Shown one piece after another: positions 16,858 to 25,333 of a stretch of 40,997 nucleotides of DNA. Every line of letters starts with the position of its first letter. Within the stretch, counting starts at the first letter, position 1. The position numbers were made by a program, and so were the translations under genes. The notes under the pieces are model-generated. The model did no database searches. It saw only the letters and a program-made list of their open reading frames with translations, and was not told the DNA's origin. Source of the DNA: SAR202 cluster bacterium (lineage in GTDB: Bacteria; Chloroflexota; Dehalococcoidia; Lucifugimonadales; UBA826); assembly GCA_008373095.1 (NCBI GenBank), contig RQOP01000032.1:1-40997 (forward strand). The letters are read 5' to 3'.

Positions 16858-17901
16858 TTAATCCAAGTCAGAAACAAGATCCATTAATCTTCCTAAAGCA
16901 TCACTTTTACTAGCAATATCGTCACCCGGCAAATCAACTTTAAGAGTACTAACACCCAGGTTCTTATATAGTAAAAGTCTTTCCCTAATCATGTTATCGG
17001 TTCCAATTAAATTGGATTTTAAAGCGAGATCATTAGGTACCATATCTCGAGCCTCTTCTCGTCTCCCTTCAACCCATAATTTTTGAACAACATCCACAAC
17101 CTCGCCATAACCTTGTCTTGCATAGGCATTCTTGTAAAAATTATTTTTCACTGATCCCATTGCACCAAAAGTAAATCCGTATCCACGAGCGTGTCTTTTT
17201 GCAGCTTCTTCGACTTCATCAGTAAACTCTAGGGAAACTGGGATCAATATATCTATGTCATCAATTTTTCGACCGGAGCGAGATAAACCCGTCCTTATTT
17301 TGTCCAAAAACACATCTCCAGTTTCTGGTATGAAACAACCCCCTATCCACCCATCGGCTTTTTCACCTGTCATTTCTAAGTTACTAGGACCAAGAGAGGC
17401 CACATATACTGGGACATGCCAAGTTTTAGCACTGGTCCTTATGGCTTTACCTTCCCCACCATCCAAGGGCAATTGATAATATTTGCCTTGATATTGAAGT
17501 TTTTCCCCTGACACGCCCATCTTAATAATTTCCAATAGTTCCTTTGTTCTTAGTACAGGATTACCAAAAGTCACGCCATGAAATCCTTCTATAACTTGTG
17601 GGCCGCTTGTACCCAACCCAAGAATAAATCTACCGCCCGACATTGACTGCAAAGTTAAGCTAGTCATTACCAAATTACCTGGGGTTCGACTACCGACCTG
17701 AACAATCCCCGTACCCAGACGTATCTTTGTTGTGGCAGCCGCCAAATAAGCCAAAGGGGTGATTGCGTCAGTCCCCCAAGCTTCAGAGGTCCATATCGAA
17801 TCAGCTCCCAAAGATTCAGCTTCCTTTGCGAATTCTGCTATTTGATTCCAATCCGAGGCATCAGACCTAACACCATTAAATGATCGTACCGCTATTTTCA
17901 T
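16858..17901 (-). CDS. LLM-class F420-dependent oxidoreductase
   Basis: A 347-residue luciferase-fold enzyme of the F420-binding kind related to methylenetetrahydromethanopterin reductase and F420-dependent dehydrogenases. Landmarks are SIWTSEAWGTDAITPLAYLA (35-54), TKIRLGTGIVQVGSRTPGNL, GGRFILGLGTSGPQVIEGFHG and YVASLGPSNLEMTGEKADGW. It probably transfers hydride between F420 and an alcohol, aldehyde or enone. The F420 assignment rests on family resemblance and is supported by cofG and cofH less than 4 kb away. It lies in an operon with the second LLM enzyme, DinB-like and MFS genes. Confidence 0.85.
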   Translation of the reverse strand: MKIAVRSFNGVRSDASDWNQIAEFAKEAESLGADSIWTSEAWGTDAITPLAYLAAATTKIRLGTGIVQVGSRTPGNLVMTSLTLQSMSGGRFILGLGTSGPQVIEGFHGVTFGNPVLRTKELLEIIKMGVSGEKLQYQGKYYQLPLDGGEGKAIRTSAKTWHVPVYVASLGPSNLEMTGEKADGWIGGCFIPETGDVFLDKIRTGLSRSGRKIDDIDILIPVSLEFTDEVEEAAKRHARGYGFTFGAMGSVKNNFYKNAYARQGYGEVVDVVQKLWVEGRREEARDMVPNDLALKSNLIGTDNMIRERLLLYKNLGVSTLKVDLPGDDIASKSDALGRLMDLVSDLD

Positions 17902-17926
17902 GTTATCTATCTGTCACCTTTATTTA

Positions 17927-18445
17927 CTAATCGTTTGGATAATCAGTGTGAGATTTATTGTTTCTTATTTGGTTCAAATGATCTAAATCATGAACTCTTT
18001 GGAACATGTACCAACCTCCGGCATGCAAATCCCCGAAAAACCCGTGGTTTGAATTATTTTCCATATTCGGGGTATCTGGCAGATTATCTGTCATAGCAGT
18101 CCATTTAAATGCTCCTTCCAGAATTCGTTGGCGTAAATCATCGATTTTGGAGTGAGAAAGCTGTCTTGGTGGATCTATGTTCGAGGAATCCCCAATACCT
18201 CCTCTCGTAAGGTCTGATATAAGATCGGTCACTCTACTTGTACTGTTAATGACATGTTCCAATATCTCTGAAATAGTCCATTCATCTTTATCAAAAGAAA
18301 AATCTGCCTGGTCTTGATTCACATCTGACACTTCTTTTATCAGTTCCAGGCGAGCTGCTATAGCTCTTATCCATAACTCCTTAAAAGGATATTTCTCTCC
18401 TTGTGAAATCAGATATTCTCTAACTCTTTGCTCTTCAGGGGTCAT
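17927..18445 (-). CDS. DinB-like four-helix protein
   Basis: A 172-residue member of the DinB/YfiT-like superfamily, four-helix bundles that often bind a divalent metal through three histidines and include thiol-dependent S-transferases. WTISEILEHVINSTSRVTDL (about 77-96) carries the first histidine, and RVHDLDHLNQI near the C-terminus has the H-x-x-x-H pair, so the metal triad is complete. The N-terminal helix EEQRVREYLISQGE is as expected. It is located between MFS and LLM genes with gaps of 21 and 25 bases. Its substrate or cofactor is unknown, and a role in DNA damage should not be assumed from the family name. Confidence 0.78.
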   Translation of the reverse strand: MTPEEQRVREYLISQGEKYPFKELWIRAIAARLELIKEVSDVNQDQADFSFDKDEWTISEILEHVINSTSRVTDLISDLTRGGIGDSSNIDPPRQLSHSKIDDLRQRILEGAFKWTAMTDNLPDTPNMENNSNHGFFGDLHAGGWYMFQRVHDLDHLNQIRNNKSHTDYPND

Positions 18446-18466
18446 TATATTTAATCCTCTAAACCA

Positions 18467-19684
18467 CTACCTTTTATGCAACATTTCAGGCCATTTAAAA
18501 ATGGCGAGTACCAGTATAAACAAACCCAGTATTCCATTAAATATTAAGGCCAAAGATGCATCAGCATTTTCAGCTATAAAACCGGAAATCAACACGCCAA
18601 CTGGCAATCCATAAACGGCTAGCTGCCGAAGTCCGAGAACTCTGCCTCGCATCTCTTCTGAGGTATATTTCAATAACATCATAGCCATGGTGACCATCGC
18701 AAAAGACTGAGATATACCAATAAAGAAAAGAACAGGCAAGGATATGAAAAACCACTGCATGTAAGCCATTATTAAAATCCCAATATGCCACAGTATTGAA
18801 CCTATAATCATGGCTTTCCCTGCCTTCTCCATTGTGGAAAAATATCCAATAATCAAGGACCCAAGTAAGGCACCTGCAGAGTATGTGCCCATTAACCATC
18901 CTAACCCAGCCGCGTCAATTTCCATTACCTGCCTTGCTATAACCGCTAAAAGTGTGTTGTTTAATGGAAATGCAGTCAGATTCACAATAAAAGCGACAAC
19001 AAGTAATCCAAATAGGAACGGGTTTACCCTTACATATGAAAGCCCACCTTTTAGATTTTCAAATATGGATTGGGCTGTTTTTATGGTTGTATTAGGGACT
19101 CCAGGAATTAGGAACACAAACATCAGTGATAACAGGTGAAAAATAATAATAAAAATATAGCTCTTCCCAATACCAATAGCTTCTAGTAATACCCCTCCTA
19201 AAACTGGACCAATAATTTGGGTTATATCTCTGCCAGTTCTTAGTAGTGCAACACTGTTTTGAAGTTGGGAACTAGAAACTATTACTGGTAAGACAGACTG
19301 TCTCACAATCATATCTAACGAACGAGAAAGGCCGACTAAGGCAGCAACCACCAAAACCGCGATCACATTAAGAAGATCGAATATCGTTAAAACTAAAACG
19401 GAGCAAGATAAAACAACGAATGAACTTCGAGCGAATATATATATGTGACGCCTACCCAATCGGTCGACTATGACACCAAAAAAAGGAGCTACCACTGTTC
19501 CTGTAAATCTAAGTGCCGCAAATACTCCGAGGATAAGCGGCGACTCAGTTTCTCCTAGTACATACCAGGACAATATGACGATTTCCATAAATTCCGCTAT
19601 TGAGAGTGTTAAATCTCCCAACCACATGAACCGAAACCCTCGAACGTTTAGGGAATCAAAAGCTCTCTCAAGAATCTTCCGCAT
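18467..19684 (-). CDS. MFS transporter, EntS/MFS_3-like exporter
   Basis: A 12-helix major facilitator of about 405 residues, resembling the EntS/MFS_3 exporters. The loop GVIVDRLGRRHIYIFARSS holds the DRxGRR motif between helices 2 and 3, and EEMRGRVLGLRQLAVYGLP is the matching loop before helix 10. Such carriers usually drive efflux of siderophores or drugs by proton antiport. I chose ATG 19684; a GTG at 19705 would add seven residues, and neither has a strong ribosome site. It opens the operon with DinB and two LLM enzymes, so export of a product or intermediate is possible. Confidence 0.87.
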   Translation of the reverse strand: MRKILERAFDSLNVRGFRFMWLGDLTLSIAEFMEIVILSWYVLGETESPLILGVFAALRFTGTVVAPFFGVIVDRLGRRHIYIFARSSFVVLSCSVLVLTIFDLLNVIAVLVVAALVGLSRSLDMIVRQSVLPVIVSSSQLQNSVALLRTGRDITQIIGPVLGGVLLEAIGIGKSYIFIIIFHLLSLMFVFLIPGVPNTTIKTAQSIFENLKGGLSYVRVNPFLFGLLVVAFIVNLTAFPLNNTLLAVIARQVMEIDAAGLGWLMGTYSAGALLGSLIIGYFSTMEKAGKAMIIGSILWHIGILIMAYMQWFFISLPVLFFIGISQSFAMVTMAMMLLKYTSEEMRGRVLGLRQLAVYGLPVGVLISGFIAENADASLALIFNGILGLFILVLAIFKWPEMLHKR

Positions 19685-19737
19685 ATGACTTTTAACTTGA
19701 ATCACAGTTACTGAACATCGGAGAATCCTACACGAAT

Positions 19738-19817
19738 CTTGCGTCTAATACACATGAGACAAGATAGAGGTATAATCCAAAGGGAATGACGACGAAATAG
19801 TTCAAAGAAGACGCAAG
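19738..19817. promoter_or_regulatory. msrA promoter region flanked by a 9-bp inverted repeat
   Basis: CTTGCGTCT (19738-19746) and its exact reverse complement AGACGCAAG (19809-19817) enclose a TATAAT box (19771-19776) on the msrA strand. No good -35 box is visible, so the promoter may need an activator. Only the right arm would be transcribed, which argues for protein binding and not an RNA hairpin. The msrA ATG follows at 19829. Confidence 0.4.
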
Positions 19818-19828
19818 GTGGTAAAAAA

Positions 19829-20380
19829 ATGAGTTCCATTGAGAAAGCTACGTTAGCAGCAGGATGTTTCTGGTGTATCGAAGCGGTGTTTGAACTAGTT
19901 GAAGGAGTAGACCGAGTAATATCCGGATACACGGGAGGCGATACAATCAACCCTTCTTATGAGGAAATATGCTCAGGTACGACGGGGCATGCCGAGGCCG
20001 TAGAAGTTTATTATGATCAATCCATATTGGATTACCAAACTGTCTTAGAAATTTTCTTCAGCTACCATGACCCTACGACACTCAACAGACAGGGTGGCGA
20101 CGTTGGTACACAATACAGGTCTGCAATTTTCTATAATGATGAATCACAAAAAGACTTTGCTGAAAAATCCATAAAATATCTAAACGATGAGAACGTATTT
20201 CCAGACCCAATTGTGACTGAAGTAACAGCCGCTTCCAAATTCTACGAAGGCGAGGATTACCATCAATCCTTCTTTAAAAACAACCCATACCAACCATATT
20301 GTCAGTTCATAATCGCTCCAAAAGTGATGAAGCTACGAGAAAAGCACGCACACCTTCTTAAAGTTGGTCTCCCTCATTAA
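19829..20380 (+). CDS. msrA: Peptide methionine sulfoxide reductase A
   Basis: MsrA reduces methionine-S-sulfoxide in proteins and free methionine, using thioredoxin as electron donor. This 183-residue protein has the signature GCFWC (12-16) with nucleophile C13, then SGYTGGDTINPSYEEICSGTTGHAEAVEV and the DPTTLNRQGGDVGTQYRS block. The C-terminal resolving cysteine lies in YQPYCQF. It is monocistronic, divergent from the MFS operon and convergent with cofH. An AAGGTGG site precedes the ATG. Confidence 0.96.
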   Translation: MSSIEKATLAAGCFWCIEAVFELVEGVDRVISGYTGGDTINPSYEEICSGTTGHAEAVEVYYDQSILDYQTVLEIFFSYHDPTTLNRQGGDVGTQYRSAIFYNDESQKDFAEKSIKYLNDENVFPDPIVTEVTAASKFYEGEDYHQSFFKNNPYQPYCQFIIAPKVMKLREKHAHLLKVGLPH

Positions 20381-20396
20381 TTTCGGTGAGCTATTT

Positions 20397-21722
20397 TCAT
20401 GCACCGGCGGTTCTTTCAGCTGCTTTTCGGGGATGCTCAAACCGATAGGTTTCCATTGCAATCAACTTATTGTAGGAACCGAATATCTCTTCGACGTTAT
20501 CTTCCAGGAGATCTAGTGGATCTTTTTCGTTATCTGCCTTGTCGTATACCTTTCGCAGGCTATAATTTGTGAATCTCTCTGCTGGTATTCTCCCAGCATC
20601 TCTTATCATGTCTCTGAATTGCGAAGGTTTCATCAACTGCCCATGTTGTGCTCCCGCTGATGTAGAAATACTTTCATTAATTAAGGTCCCACCCAAATCA
20701 TTTACACCTGCAGTAAGCAATAGCTGAGAAATTCGATCTCCCTCTTTAACCCAAGAAGCCTGAATATTTGGTATCCAATTATTCAACATTATCCTCGCAA
20801 CAGCATGAACCTTTACTACATCCATTCCACTTGGACCTGTTCTAACGTTGGGGACCAAACCTTTCAAAAACATGGGGGCCTCAGAATTCACAAAGCTCAG
20901 TGGAACGAATTCTGTGAAGCCTCCTGTTTGAATTTGTATATTTCTGATTATGTCCATATGCTCAGCGATTTGCATATTGGTCTCAACATGACCAAACATC
21001 ACTGTCGATGTAGTCTGTATTCCCAATTCATGGGCCGTGGTTATAACATCAATCCATTGGTCCTTGGTTATACGACCCGGCGATATTTTATCCCTGAGAT
21101 CTTGATCTAATATCTCTGCAGATGTGCCAGGCAAGCTCCCGACTCCAGCATCTTTCAAATCACTAAGATGCTGCCGTATAGATGTTTTAGATCGAATCGA
21201 TCCATAAAGGACCTCTTCTGGAGAAAACCCATGAATGTGCATATCTGGCAGTTCCGCTTTTATCGCCTCGCATAGCCGAACATACAGATCCCCCTCCATT
21301 TGAGGAGGTAGACCAGCCTGTATACAGACTTCTGTGGCACCATAGTCCCACGCCTCTTTCGAGCGACGAACAATTTCCTCAACAGGCAGGAGATAACCTT
21401 GTTCTTCCCTAAAGTCCCTACTAAATGCACAGAATCCACATCTTTTTATACAGACATTCGTGAAATTAATATTTCTGTTTACAACGTATGTAACAACATC
21501 TCCCACGGTCCTTCTCCGCAAAACATCTGCAACCAAAACTGTGGCGTTGTACTCTAGTCCATCTGAATCCAAAAGCATGCAAGCATCTGATGCCGAAATA
21601 TCTTTCCCTTCTATTGCACTTTTTAAGACACGCGATATTTCCGGATTTATAGAAGCCAAAAGACCTGAAAAATCCACATTAGCATCATTTGGTTCAATAT
21701 TAGACATATCTGTTAATACCAT
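20397..21722 (-). CDS. cofH: 7,8-didemethyl-8-hydroxy-5-deazariboflavin synthase subunit 2 (CofH)
   Basis: A radical SAM enzyme that joins tyrosine-derived and diaminouracil precursors in making the deazaflavin chromophore (FO) of coenzyme F420, together with CofG. The [4Fe-4S] cysteines are C91, C95 and C98 in NVCIKRCGFCAFS. Other CofH features are GATEVCIQAGLPPQMEGDLY, HIHGFSPEEV, and GVNDLGGTLINESISTSAGA. At 441 residues it is longer than archaeal CofH because of a helical N-terminal extension of about 50 residues. The start may be ATG 21722, overlapping cofG by 23 bases, or ATG 21707. It is the last gene of an operon with cofG. Confidence 0.92.
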   Translation of the reverse strand: MVLTDMSNIEPNDANVDFSGLLASINPEISRVLKSAIEGKDISASDACMLLDSDGLEYNATVLVADVLRRRTVGDVVTYVVNRNINFTNVCIKRCGFCAFSRDFREEQGYLLPVEEIVRRSKEAWDYGATEVCIQAGLPPQMEGDLYVRLCEAIKAELPDMHIHGFSPEEVLYGSIRSKTSIRQHLSDLKDAGVGSLPGTSAEILDQDLRDKISPGRITKDQWIDVITTAHELGIQTTSTVMFGHVETNMQIAEHMDIIRNIQIQTGGFTEFVPLSFVNSEAPMFLKGLVPNVRTGPSGMDVVKVHAVARIMLNNWIPNIQASWVKEGDRISQLLLTAGVNDLGGTLINESISTSAGAQHGQLMKPSQFRDMIRDAGRIPAERFTNYSLRKVYDKADNEKDPLDLLEDNVEEIFGSYNKLIAMETYRFEHPRKAAERTAGA

Positions 21723-22902
21723 CCTTTACATAACCTTGGTCATCAGCCAAGCCTCTCACCTTTGCGAGTAAGTCTACCGGTAAATATTCCTCCGTATCAA
21801 GGAAATATTCAGGGTACACGGCCAATCTAGGTTTCAATTCAAACCCTGCAGACTCTGTTTTCGACTTCAGGTTTGTTATTAAAGGCCAAGGGGCCTCAGG
21901 ATTGACATAATCAATCGTTAAAGGAGACACACCACCCCAATCATTTATACCTGCAGTCAAATACATCTCGTAATTCTCAGAGCTAAGATTTGGTGGCACT
22001 TGTATATTGGCTTGAGGTCCCAAAATAATACGAGCTGCTGCAACTGTCCAAAGCATTTCCTGAGTTTCAGCATCTGGAGATTCTGCCATAGGAGTCTCAG
22101 GTTTTGCCCTAAAGTTCTGAATTATTGTCTCTTGTATATGATTATATTTTCGTTGAAGATTTCTAATTTCCAGTAATGATTCGATTCTGTCCAACATAGT
22201 CTCACCTATGCCTATCAGGAGGCCAGTGGTGAATGGAATTCTTAATTCACCTGCTATTGAAATTGTCTTTAATCTAACAATTGGCCTTTTACTAGGCGCA
22301 AATTCATGAGGGCCACCCTCTTGATATAGGATTTCGCTGGTACTTTCCAACATTATGCCCGTGGATGGATTAGAGTCTTTTAAAACATTTAACTCTCTAT
22401 GAGTCATAGTGCCTGGATTTGCGTGAGGCAAAAGTCTAGTCTGTTTAACTACAAGTTCAGTCATTGAAGCCAAATAATCAAGAGTACTGTCATATCCATT
22501 ATTTGAAAGCCATTCTTTCGCTTCCGGATATTTTTGCTCTGGCCTTTCTCCAAGGGTAAATAATGCTTCTGTACAACCTAGATCTTCCCCCTGCTTGGCC
22601 ACATTCAGTACTTCTTCCGCACTCATGTAGAGACTTTGGGTTTGGTCTGGATCTATTCTAAAAGTACAGTATCCACAGTAGTCACGGCATAGCCTGGTTA
22701 GTGGGATAAAAACTTTTGGTGAAAAAGTAACTGTTGTCCCTTTTCCATGATTTCTTACCTTTGATGCGGCACCACACAAATCAATCAAGTGATCTTCAGA
22801 GTATCGGGAAAGTGCGAGTGCTTCTTCATCACTAATCTCAGCAACCTCTGAGGCTTTAGCAATTACTTCGTCCAAATATTCATTTATTTTTTGTTGATGC
22901 AT
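21700..22902 (-). CDS. cofG: 7,8-didemethyl-8-hydroxy-5-deazariboflavin synthase subunit 1 (CofG)
   Basis: Radical SAM partner of CofH, completing the FO chromophore of F420. The cluster cysteines are C72, C76 and C79 in RLCRDYCGYCTF. Also typical are the segment LGCTEALFTLGERPE, the NPGTMTHRELNVLKDSNPS region, and GINDWGGVSPLT close to the end. The 400-residue length is slightly above archaeal CofG. It follows the double CoA-transferase gene by 17 bases and overlaps cofH, so the cofactor genes seem to be co-transcribed with catabolic genes. cofC, cofD and cofE are not in the window. Confidence 0.92.
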   Translation of the reverse strand: MHQQKINEYLDEVIAKASEVAEISDEEALALSRYSEDHLIDLCGAASKVRNHGKGTTVTFSPKVFIPLTRLCRDYCGYCTFRIDPDQTQSLYMSAEEVLNVAKQGEDLGCTEALFTLGERPEQKYPEAKEWLSNNGYDSTLDYLASMTELVVKQTRLLPHANPGTMTHRELNVLKDSNPSTGIMLESTSEILYQEGGPHEFAPSKRPIVRLKTISIAGELRIPFTTGLLIGIGETMLDRIESLLEIRNLQRKYNHIQETIIQNFRAKPETPMAESPDAETQEMLWTVAAARIILGPQANIQVPPNLSSENYEMYLTAGINDWGGVSPLTIDYVNPEAPWPLITNLKSKTESAGFELKPRLAVYPEYFLDTEEYLPVDLLAKVRGLADDQGYVKDGINRYV

Positions 22903-22919
22903 TATTTCACTCAGGTATT

Positions 22920-25328
22920 CTAAGTCAAAGGATCTGTGCCAGTTAGGCCAAGGTTCTTAAATCGAGTGATTTCATTTTCAGACCATCCATTGAGATTACT
23001 AAAAATCTCCTCGGAATGCTCCCCTAAGGTTGGGGCTGGTTCCTGAGCGTTGCGGGGATTGTTCTCAAAATCCCAAGGAGGCACCGGATAATAAAAATTT
23101 CCTGACTCCGAATGAAATATTTTTTCAAATAACCCCATTTGATAAAAATCATCGTTTTCTGCGGCTTCCAACAAGGTGGAAATAACTTCGCATGGCACTG
23201 ATTCAGCCTGTAGTTTTCCCACAACTTCACTCGCTATACAATTTCCCATTTTTTTTGATATTTCTCGATCCAATCGCACTGCATTCATTTTCCTAAATTC
23301 TTTGGTGGAATAATCTTCATCAGTGACCAAAGAATCCAGCATCAGTGAATCACAAAAAGATTTCCATTGGCGGTCTGTTTTAACAGAAATAGCTATCCAA
23401 TAAGAATCCTTTGAAAGGTAACACCCTTGAGGGGCGTAATCCCTGTTGATATTACCTTGTCTTCCAGGAGATTCTCCTGACAATGACCCTTCCATAATAT
23501 ACTCGGCCAATAGTGTCATACTCACCTCTTGTTGGGAAATATCCACCTCCTGCCCTACTCCAGATATTAACCTTTCTCTCAAAGCAGTTATTGTGGCTCC
23601 ACATGCTAATACACCGCTATAGGCGTCTGTATGCATTATTCCTGAATTTACAGGGGGACCATCATGATACCCCATGAGGAATGACATGCCTGATACAGGT
23701 TCTGTGGTTCCTCCGTTGCCAGGGTAATTTGAATAAGGTCCGCTTGTTCCATAAGTTGGCATTCTGACCATGACAACTGAAGGATTAACGGACCTAAGGG
23801 ATTCGTAATCGAGTCCGAGATTACTTATTACCCTTCCAGAGAAGTTTTCTACCACAACATCACTTATTGAGACTAATTCCATAAATACTTCTTTTGCTTC
23901 TGAATGAGATAGGTCAAGGGTTATGGCCTTTTTACCTCTATTTACACCATTGTAAAGAGCATTCCTATCCCAAGGATTATCCCCAGGGTTGGAATTTGGA
24001 TACAATCCTGCCAACCTTGGAGGAACCCCCCCTCGCCAAGGATCTATTCTGGTAACAGATTCAACCTGAATTATTTCCATGCCTAGGTCTGAGAGAAGTT
24101 GGGTGCTGTAAGCCCCAGCCCAAGCTTGCGTTAGCACAATCCCTCTCATCCCAGAAAGAGGTCCTTTGGGTTTATTGAGCGCAGATAAACTTTTAGACGT
24201 TTTATTCGTGAGTTTTAAGGGTTCTTCCCAAATCTGAAAATCTTCAGAAGTAGCTGAGGACTCGAATTTCCATGGTGTTAAGGACATCTGGAAAGGAGGT
24301 CCTGGCATTTGCCATGATTTACCTTCACTTTCATAATTTATGAAAGCATTCCTTGCTTTAAGATGTTCATCTTCCAGTAAATCCGATACTGAATTGGCTA
24401 TCCCAACCAATATCCGAAGAGGACTCAAACCGTGAAGGAGATCCTTACGGGAATACTGTGCAAGTATTGGCAAGAGAATTTCAGAAAGCTCTTCCTCATT
24501 AATCCGCCTTTTAGCAGCTGTATCAAATTTCGGGTTTTCTGAGAATTCAGGATCACCAAAAAATAGCCACATATGTTCCCATGTAGGTTCATGACGAACA
24601 CTGAGCGACACGTACCCATCTTTGCAAGGAATTAAGCCAAAATGTAGTCCCTGGGACTGCTGTTCCCGAGGGTTCCTTGTATGAAGTGCGGCTAACAGGT
24701 ATGGACTATAACTATGCAAAACAGATTTCAATATAGATACATTCACTCCTTGCGAAACCCCTGTGACATCCCTGTTGATTAAGGCCGCTACAGAAGCAAC
24801 GAATGCATTTGCTCCAGTTATAAATTCGCTTTCCGTTCCTGGTTCCTTCAAGGGAGCTTTTCCCTGTTCTCCATTTACGCTACACATCCCAGTCAAAGCC
24901 TGAATGGTTAGATCACTCCAAGGTTTGTCTACCCACTCAGTCTCTCTGCCAAAGGGCGTCAAAGAACAAATTAAAATATCAGGGTTTAATTTACGTATTT
25001 TTTCTAAATCCAAACCACAAAAATTAAAGTCCTTACTTGAAAAATCCTCAATTAATAGATCTGCAGAAAGTAATAGTTTCTCATTGAGTTGCGTCCCCTC
25101 AGGTACTGGAATAACCTCTTTGTTGTAATTCATATAGTGAAACATCGCACTGGATTTTGAATCTCTGAAGTCGTCGATGAACGGACCATATGAGGCAGAA
25201 CGATCTCCTCGTCCCTCATATATGATCTTTTTTACGGAGGCCCCAAAATCAGCGAGCAACTTGCTGCAGTAACTTCCGGCAAAATCGGCAGAAAAATCTA
25301 AAACTTTTAAATTAGAAAATGGCGCCAT
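22920..25328 (-). CDS. Double-domain class III CoA-transferase (CaiB/BaiF fusion)
   Basis: An 802-residue fusion of two CaiB/BaiF domains, about 1-380 and 390-800. Each begins with the standard Rossmann-like start (LKVLDFSADFAGSYCSKLLA; MRGIVLTQAWAGAYSTQLLS). Class III enzymes move CoA between acids through an aspartyl anhydride. Domain 2 has the nucleophile, D568 in HTDAYSG, but at the aligned site of domain 1 there is a glutamate, E168 in ESEFITG, so domain 1 may be inactive or altered. Single-domain members of about 400 residues act as interlocked dimers; this chain may be an internal heterodimer. It lies 5 bases after the crotonase and 17 bases before cofG. The acid substrate is unknown. 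Confidence 0.88.
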   Translation of the reverse strand: MAPFSNLKVLDFSADFAGSYCSKLLADFGASVKKIIYEGRGDRSASYGPFIDDFRDSKSSAMFHYMNYNKEVIPVPEGTQLNEKLLLSADLLIEDFSSKDFNFCGLDLEKIRKLNPDILICSLTPFGRETEWVDKPWSDLTIQALTGMCSVNGEQGKAPLKEPGTESEFITGANAFVASVAALINRDVTGVSQGVNVSILKSVLHSYSPYLLAALHTRNPREQQSQGLHFGLIPCKDGYVSLSVRHEPTWEHMWLFFGDPEFSENPKFDTAAKRRINEEELSEILLPILAQYSRKDLLHGLSPLRILVGIANSVSDLLEDEHLKARNAFINYESEGKSWQMPGPPFQMSLTPWKFESSATSEDFQIWEEPLKLTNKTSKSLSALNKPKGPLSGMRGIVLTQAWAGAYSTQLLSDLGMEIIQVESVTRIDPWRGGVPPRLAGLYPNSNPGDNPWDRNALYNGVNRGKKAITLDLSHSEAKEVFMELVSISDVVVENFSGRVISNLGLDYESLRSVNPSVVMVRMPTYGTSGPYSNYPGNGGTTEPVSGMSFLMGYHDGPPVNSGIMHTDAYSGVLACGATITALRERLISGVGQEVDISQQEVSMTLLAEYIMEGSLSGESPGRQGNINRDYAPQGCYLSKDSYWIAISVKTDRQWKSFCDSLMLDSLVTDEDYSTKEFRKMNAVRLDREISKKMGNCIASEVVGKLQAESVPCEVISTLLEAAENDDFYQMGLFEKIFHSESGNFYYPVPPWDFENNPRNAQEPAPTLGEHSEEIFSNLNGWSENEITRFKNLGLTGTDPLT

Positions 25329-25333
25329 TTAAT

